From positions 372,001 through 436,000 of the forward strand of contig JBAIAA010000237.1 in the NCBI GenBank assembly GCA_037893245.1: a stretch of DNA of 64,000 bases. Direction: 5' to 3'. Source of the DNA: Crossaster papposus. Lineage: Eukaryota > Echinodermata > Asteroidea > Velatida > Solasteridae. Each line of letters starts with the position of its first letter. Positions within the stretch are counted from its first letter, which is position 1. The notes below the pieces were generated by a model, which saw only the letters and a program-made list of their open reading frames with translations, did no database searches and was not told the origin of the DNA. Shown here in pieces: positions 58,539-64,000 of this stretch. A program made the translations under genes and the position numbers.

Positions 58539-58539
<1 letters not shown>

Positions 58540-58547
58540 GCGACGAA

Positions 58548-58580
58548 TACAATATCAGCCTGCTTCGCAAGGCTGATATA
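58548..58580. repeat. Short hairpin after the GAAA tail
   Basis: ATATCAGCCTGC and GCAAGGCTGATAT form a 12-bp stem with a 3-nt loop and one bulge. Confidence 0.75.
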
Positions 58581-59901
58581 ATGAAAAGACAGACTAGTGT
58601 GAGACAAGGCAGAATTATTAGTTCACAAATAAGACCAAAATTACAAGTACAAATCAAGGAATCAAGGTTTTAAATTCTTAACAAAGACAAGGTGTGAAAG
58701 AAAACAGACAGTGAAAGAAAACAGACAGCCCCCAACTGGCACGTTCTTCTAGTTTGGAGATCAGTCCAGAACATAAAGCTATATTAAATTAATAGAGAGC
58801 TGGCTCGACGTACAAAGTGGTACAAAGTGATGCGAGCTGGGCGCATCCATGTTTGTGCAAAAACCTATGGAAACCTCAACATTTTGTACGGCTTTTGTAC
58901 GGCTATTTGCATATCTGCATTTGTATTCTATACAGTGCGTTACCGAAGCCGATACGCCCAAAACCAATACGCAAGATCAGCAAATGAGCGCCGAACATTG
59001 CAAATGCGCGTGTGTATCCGCACGCTGCAGTTGATTTTGCCGATTTCCGCGCGTAAGAATGAAGAGTTAGCGCTCTAGTAATTTTATATAGCTCTATATT
59101 CCAGCAATAGTGTTAATGCCAGTCTCTGCGTATACACTAACACTCTGGATTCGTGCATGTGTATACAATACATGTATAATGTTAAAATCCATTTTCTCAG
59201 GCAACAGTCGTAAAGTCAGTTATTGAATTCTTAATTTGCCATCCTGGTGTTTTTTTGTTGTTGTGGCCATTCCAAATATCATAAGTCACACCACCTCCTC
59301 CTTACGTTTCATGAAGTCCTTGAGGGTTTTTCCTGTGATAATCACGACATACACTTCTCTCCTTACATCCTCTCCATGCACTGTGGCTTTTACAAAATCT
59401 TCCCACCGTCTCAAGTTTCCCATCAATTACATTGGGAAGACCCAACCACAGTCAATAATGTAATTAACAACAGAATCCCACAACCCTGCAAAGAAATTGC
59501 CCTTGTCAAACCGTAAAGTGACACATCCCGTTTTGGTGGGTTTTTTTACCTCCGTTTCCCCATCCCCCCCTTTTTTTGTCACATCAAGGCTTACTGTTTA
59601 GTTTTTCAATTACTTTATAGGGTCCCCTAGTGTCTCTCGATTGCTACAGGTCAGAGTACTGGTTTGCATTTTGACTGTATTGATAAATCAATAACTACGA
59701 GCTTTTACTTCAGGGTGCATTGTGTTGCCAAGACTACACACTTGAAAGGTCGCCAGGGGATAACTTCTAGTTTTTCTTCTAGTTTTGTTTTATTTTCTTT
59801 GCTTCGTTTTGCCCCTCAGCTACTGCTTGTTCAGCCGTCATTAGACGACAATAATGTTTAAGACTGCATAAACAATCGTGGGCAATAAATTTACTCTGAT
59901 T
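58581..59901. other. Unique sequence
   Basis: 58790-59095 has AGAGAGCT/AGCTCTAT near its edges and may be a degenerate MITE. No exon recognised. Confidence 0.4.
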
Positions 59902-60060
59902 TAAAGGAACAATTTAGACCATTTGTCGGTTGTGAATTTGTATCGTTCGAAGCAGCAACAATTTTTAGAATCTAAAGAAAGGTGCTTGACAACTATTAAA
60001 CCTGATGAAGTGTTTAGCTCTGTGAATGCTGTATATTCAGAGAATACAACAAATTTGCTA
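59902..60060 (+). mobile_element. J-related MITE, partial
   Basis: TTAAAGGAACAATTTAGACC, then CGGTTGTGAATTTGTATCG and GAATGCTGTATATTC, matching 51983-52140. Confidence 0.6.
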
Positions 60061-60177
60061 AGTTACAATTTGAATTGCGTCCACAATCTGCTTTCCGGGG
60101 CGCGTTCTCGGCCAGCGGATTGCAGCTCCATAGCAAACAGACCAATAATAGCGCCCACTCGCGCGTGAGCATCGTTC

Positions 60178-60321
60178 GAACGCTTGTTTAAACGCTTGTT
60201 TAAACGCTTGCGCGCACCATGCGCGCACCATGCGCGCACCATGCGCGCACCATGCGCGCACCATGCGCGCACCATGCGTGCACCATGCGTGCACCATGCG
60301 CGCACCATGCGCGCACCATTC
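60178..60321. repeat. AAACGCTTGTTT and GCGCGCACCAT minisatellites
   Basis: Two to three copies of a 14-bp unit, then about ten copies of an 11-bp unit (GCGCGCACCAT) from 60211. ARMVRAWCAHG-like open frames here are repeat artefacts. Confidence 0.9.
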
Positions 60322-60525
60322 GTGCCATTCCGGCGCAAAGCAGCTAATAATGTCAACTATATCTGCCCTCACAGGTATCCATTTACTCTTAGGTAGAGAG
60401 AAGCAATGAATGACAAAGTGCCTTGCCCAAGGGCACACGCATCCATAGTCCCAGGCCGGACTCAAACCCACAACCTGCAGCTTCACCTACAGACGGCGAG
60501 TTCAATGCTCCAGACCACAAGAAGA
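60322..60525 (-). mobile_element. tRNA-derived SINE, truncated
   Basis: Same SINE family as 54568-54905 (CCTTGCCCAAGGGCACACG, ACTCAAACCCACAACCTGC). The tail is replaced by the minisatellite at 60211. Confidence 0.8.
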
Positions 60526-60527
60526 TG

Positions 60528-60924
60528 AGTTGTCTATAGCTGATGCTAAACAAAATGGCGGCAGCACTCTCGTTAATTTTGGAGCAAATTTTCGATCATT
60601 TTTTAATGATGGTGCATTGAATTGCAACTAACAAACCGATAAAGACGTAAATATCATCAGGTATTTCGACCGGCTGTAAATAAAACACTGCGTAACATCG
60701 AGCAGACGATTTCTTACATCATCATTTTGCAAACACAAATTCAAGCATCGCTTGAGGGTGCGATAACTAGCTGTATAGGCCAGAGCTGTAGATATCTACG
60801 ACTGTGCTGTAGACTCTGCTGTAGCCGCGTCCGAATTCTGTTTGCCTTGGCACCTAAAGTAGACGTAGCTGTAGCTGTAGATGTAGACCATAGCTCTATA
60901 GACACTAGTTTTGGACAAGGCCTT
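60528..60924. mobile_element. TIR element K, copy 2 (rearranged)
   Basis: Shares ACAAAATGGCGGCAGCACT, CATCAGGTATTTCGAC and CAAATTCAAGCATCGCTTG with copy 1. The right end has expanded GTAGCTGTAG words and closes TTTTGGACAAGGCCTT; the left terminus is lost. Confidence 0.8.
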
Positions 60925-61896
60925 AATTACAAATTAACTTCTCTGATGAATAATTTAAAATTTGTGATTAAACATACAATGTACCTTAATGTTTCAAGAC
61001 ACATTTAACAAATAAATTGAAAGTGAGGCTTGAATGCCAAAATAGTCTGGCACTATCCGATTAAACAGTTCACAATTTATAAAATACATTCAGGGAACAC
61101 GACCAAAATGGCTTCCTTGTGAATAACGTATATAGATATTCTTAGTCATTTTATACTACTGAAGCAAGAGGGGAAGAAAACGGCGGCTGGACATGACAGA
61201 TTGTTAATAAAAGACTGGCATCTTCGGATAATGGTGCCACTTTCGCGACAGTGACTTTTAATTTAACCGGCAAGGCGCTGCAGAAGCTATTTAGCTGCGT
61301 GTCGCGGCTAATAACCATTTGATTCATCACACGCTGGGTGCCCGGATTGGTCGCCATGGCCACCATACACACTTGACACATCTGATTTCCTGCGGCCTAA
61401 TAGTCCGCGAGGTTGGGGGGGGGGGGGGGGGGGGGGAGGTGGAGGGGGAAGGCCAGGCAGAAATATATTTCTGTTAGTCCTGCACTGTCACCTTTCATCG
61501 GATATGTGTTTATTAGTGATGGAAAAGGTTTTATTTTACATGTTTGTGGCAAATTCCTGCAATTACATGAACAAGCTGAGCCAAGAATGTAGTATACTGA
61601 CGCCACTTCAGCGGTTGTGTACAAAGTCCATAAAATATTCCCTTTAGAACAAAATTTAGAACTGTTTCTTAGTCCCAGATTCATGTCTTTTCAACATTTT
61701 TGCAATGACTGACGTCCATTGAGATGATATATGAAGAAAAAAAAGTGGTTTCAGATTGCAACCTTCTTTCCACACATTTCTCCAAAAGATATTTGCAAAC
61801 TAACAAATTTGATAGAATCCATAATCTCTAAATTTGTTATCCCTGCGGAGACATTGTTTTTTCCCTTTGTTCCTGTGTTTGGGAGGGGGGGGGGGT
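60925..61896. other. Unique sequence with a G-run
   Basis: Poly-G of 22 at 61415-61436; no exon recognised. Confidence 0.5.
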
Positions 61897-62107
61897 GTAT
61901 TTTTTAGTAAATACTGTTTTATTTACCTGTCCGAATTTTTATAATCATGGATGCCGAGAAAACAAAAACAAAAAAAACAGCGTTCATTTTCAACCGGCGA
62001 CGGGCAGTTGGTCTAGATTTTGATGCCTAGATTCAATTTTACTTTTAATTAACTAAGATAAATTTCTTAATAATTCAGTAGTAAAAGATTTCAATATCTG
62101 CAAAAAC
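61897..62107 (-). mobile_element. Eroded family B remnant
   Basis: GTATTTTTTAGTAAATACTG, ATAATCATGGATGCCGAG and TTTCAATATCTGCAAA follow the reversed B order; both termini are gone. Confidence 0.7.
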
Positions 62108-62646
62108 ATTCCCCATAGACTGTGCACAACATTGTGGAGACAACATCCTCTTTAGAATTTCCCTGTGGAGACCTTTTCATTCTGTTGTCTTCTGTTGTTT
62201 GTCGGTCTAGACAAGATACTGAATATATAAACCTGTGCGCTAGCCAATCAAAGTGGACGTCATTTTAATCAGAAATGTGGACTATTATTAAGCCGTTAAG
62301 GGCTCAATGTGGCCATACATATAAGGATTGAAAATTTCAACTTTAACTTGACACATGTTGACCGTCATCATAACGTCAGATAAAATATTCTCTATTAAAC
62401 ACATCCCCTCTATGTGTACACTCAATATCAACCCAAATAAACCATTAATTGTGTAGATATAAGGCCTCAAAATATCACTCTTAATGTTATGTACATGTAA
62501 CTTTACACCTAATGAATTTATCATAAAGTCAGATCCAAATTTCTATGTACTCAGCAAAACAGCAAAACATTCGGAACTGCTGGTTTTCACATTCTTGCAT
62601 TACACCCACAGATGCATTCAAATTTTATGACCAAGACTTAAGTCTT
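62108..62646. other. Unique sequence
   Basis: No recognised repeat or exon, apart from a short match to repeat G around 62160 (GGAGACCTTTTCA). Confidence 0.45.
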
Positions 62647-63142
62647 CAGGGGGCCAATTTCATAGAGCTGCTAAGCACACAAATTTGCTTAGCACCAAAA
62701 AGTCTTGCTCAAAAATAAAGGGTTGCCAGCCAATACTCCATGTGCATTTCATGCTAAGCAAAAAACAACTGAATATAACTACATGTAGGAAACAATATAT
62801 GTTACCTAAAAATTTGGTTTGTAACCAGGGGCCAATTTCATAGAGCTGCTAAGCACAACAATTTGCTTAGCATGACAATTTGTCCTTGGCAAAAACAAGG
62901 TTACAGACCAAATTTTCACCTGATCTTTATTGTTCTGGATTGATAATCAGCTGTTTTTTTGCTTAGCATGAAAAATAGGTATAATTTTGGCTGGTAACCT
63001 GTTTTTAATGAGCAATACTTTTTTGTGCTAAGCACATTTGTTTGCTTAGCAGCTCTATGAAATTGGCCCCCTGTTGTTGACAGGGAAGAATTTTCATGCT
63101 AAGCAAATTTGTGTGCTTAACAGCTCTATGAAATTGGCCCCT
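62647..63142 (+). mobile_element. MITE family C split by another C copy
   Basis: The outer element begins CAGGGGGCCAATTTCATAG and is cut after GGTTTGTAACC; its tail resumes at 63079 (AGGGAAGAATTTTCATGC) and ends GAAATTGGCCCCTG. Confidence 0.8.
62826..63072 (+). mobile_element. MITE family C, inner copy
   Basis: Full-length copy with both termini, nested in the C element at 62647-63142. Confidence 0.85.
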
Positions 63143-63235
63143 GTTAGCTTGCTGCGCCTGACATTTTAAGTCCAGCACCCAGCTGGCAGACCTGTGGCCT
63201 TCTTCTTTTTTTGCCGCGACGAGCAACTCGTCGGG

Positions 63236-63344
63236 ATGACGAGGACGGACGGATCGCAAATCGTGACAGCTGTAGCCTCAGGAGTGGCCCCCAATGATCC
63301 TCCGAGTGCACTGTCTGTCACTGGCAGCTCTCAAGCACATCAAG
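63236..63344 (+). CDS. Possible first coding exon, unrecognised
   Basis: ATG at 63236 opens MTRTDGSQIVTAVASGVAPN and remains open with GC-rich codons to 63344, where a donor-like GTATAA follows CAAG. Composition differs from the AT-rich MITEs on both sides. No domain and no partner exon inside the window; the frame also reads on for about 30 codons. Confidence 0.25.
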
Positions 63345-63418
63345 GTATAATAAGACTGGTGTGCGAATGGTCTAGGAGAGAGGCCAAGAGGCACTTAAAC
63401 GTACGAGTTAGGTGCTGG

Positions 63419-63967
63419 GGCCAATTTCTTAGAGCTGCTTAAGCATACAAACTGATTAAGCACAAAACATTCTTGCTTAGTAAAACCAGCTTATACCAGC
63501 CACAACTTCATGTGATGTATATTCTTTGTGACTGGTAGTTAACTATTGTTAGCTTTAATAGCATAACGATCACATTTACTTTTTGCTCCTAACCTGATTT
63601 ACCAAGCAAGGGTTTTTCTGCTTAAAGGTATACCATTTGCAGATATCGAACATTTTTACTACCGAATTATTGAGAAAAATCTTACTTATTTGAAAGTAAA
63701 TAACGATTGTAGGCATCCAGCAAAAATTTATAAAAACAAATCACGACAACATAAGAACAACTGCCCGACACCGGTTGAAAACAAACGCCTTTTTCTGGCT
63801 TTTCCCGGCATCCATGATTGTAAAACTTCGGGCAGGTCAGTTAAACGATATTTACTATAAAATACAACTCCCCATTCCACCCATTTCTGATAATTCAAGC
63901 AATTGCCATTGTGTATCATATATCTTTAAGCCAAATTTTGTGCTGTGCTCTATAAAATTGGCCCCTG
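63419..63967 (+). mobile_element. MITE family C (GCTTAAGC subtype) split by a B element
   Basis: The left part begins GGGGCCAATTTCTTAGAGCT; the right part ends CTATAAAATTGGCCCCTGG. The break lies at CTGC|TTAA|GCC, a TTAA normally present in this subtype. Confidence 0.85.
63626..63925 (+). mobile_element. TTAA MITE family B nested in C
   Basis: TTAA at 63622-63625 and 63926-63929. The host C subtype has one TTAA at this place, so the second is the target duplication. Confidence 0.9.
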
Positions 63968-64000
63968 GATTTCAGGGGTGGGGTGGAGGGAATTGTGCCC

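Noticed and set aside
60058-60486. 142-codon minus-strand ORF with ARMVRAWCAHG repeats
   Set aside because: Explained by the 11-bp GCGCGCACCAT minisatellite plus SINE sequence.
25457-61436. Long G-runs (25457, 27393, 46382, 53964, 61415) as functional G-quadruplexes
   Set aside because: Simple homopolymers with no repeated G-tract spacing; lengths may also reflect sequencing uncertainty.
1-64000. LTR, retroviral or Polinton-type elements
   Set aside because: No long terminal repeats and no polymerase, integrase or capsid-like frames were recognised.

Overview
This is an AT-rich animal nuclear sequence with very little protein-coding content. It is mostly short non-autonomous DNA transposons, with SINEs, LINE fragments, minisatellites and one striking Helitron array. 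The intron signals, LINE/SINE 3' tails, TTAA-target MITEs and Helitron ends all indicate a eukaryote. The abundant family with CAGGGGCCAATTTCA termini suggests a marine deuterostome, perhaps an echinoderm such as a sea star, but that is inference from memory of repeat types and not proof.

Layout. 1-333: unique sequence. 334-7549: a 3,608-bp tandem duplication whose copies are almost identical; each carries a candidate 2.8-kb TIR element, a Harbinger-like MITE and two TTAA MITEs. 8.2-18.2 kb: the only convincing host gene, a proposed three-exon plus-strand model (8535-8592, 15820-16135, 17987-18197; 184 codons) encoding a small Cys-rich protein. Its introns hold MITEs, a CR1/L2-like LINE 3' end, a Harbinger-like MITE and a 24-bp minisatellite. 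18.2-36 kb: dense TTAA MITEs (families A, B, B', J and P below), CAGGGGCC elements (family C), several palindromes and nested insertions. 36.07-41.16 kb: three non-autonomous Helitron units joined head to tail on the minus strand, inserted exactly into the terminal inverted repeat of another MITE (family M). 41.3-64 kb: SINEs, 400-bp satellite units, further MITEs and minisatellites, one unrecognised minus-strand ORF and one possible first exon.

Family names used here. A: AGGGATCGTATACG termini, about 385 bp. B: AGGTAGGATACACCATT termini, about 350 bp. B': older relative of B. C: CAGGGGCCAATTTCA termini, about 245 bp. J: AGGGACAGTATACC termini. P: CCAGTTCGCGCCGG termini. A, B, J and P are flanked by TTAA, the target used by piggyBac. 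K, L, M, O: other TIR elements. Q: large TIR element in the duplication. R and S: Harbinger-like MITEs with 3-bp TAA/TTA target duplications.

The most interesting structure is the Helitron array. Its units abut exactly (CTAG of one joined to TCTATACT of the next), the A|T empty site can be read from the interrupted MITE, and each unit carries tandem GGGGATTCCCC and AAGATGGCG motifs that match NF-kB and YY1 consensus sites. No retroviral, LTR or Polinton-like element was recognised. All family assignments rest on termini and target duplications read by eye.
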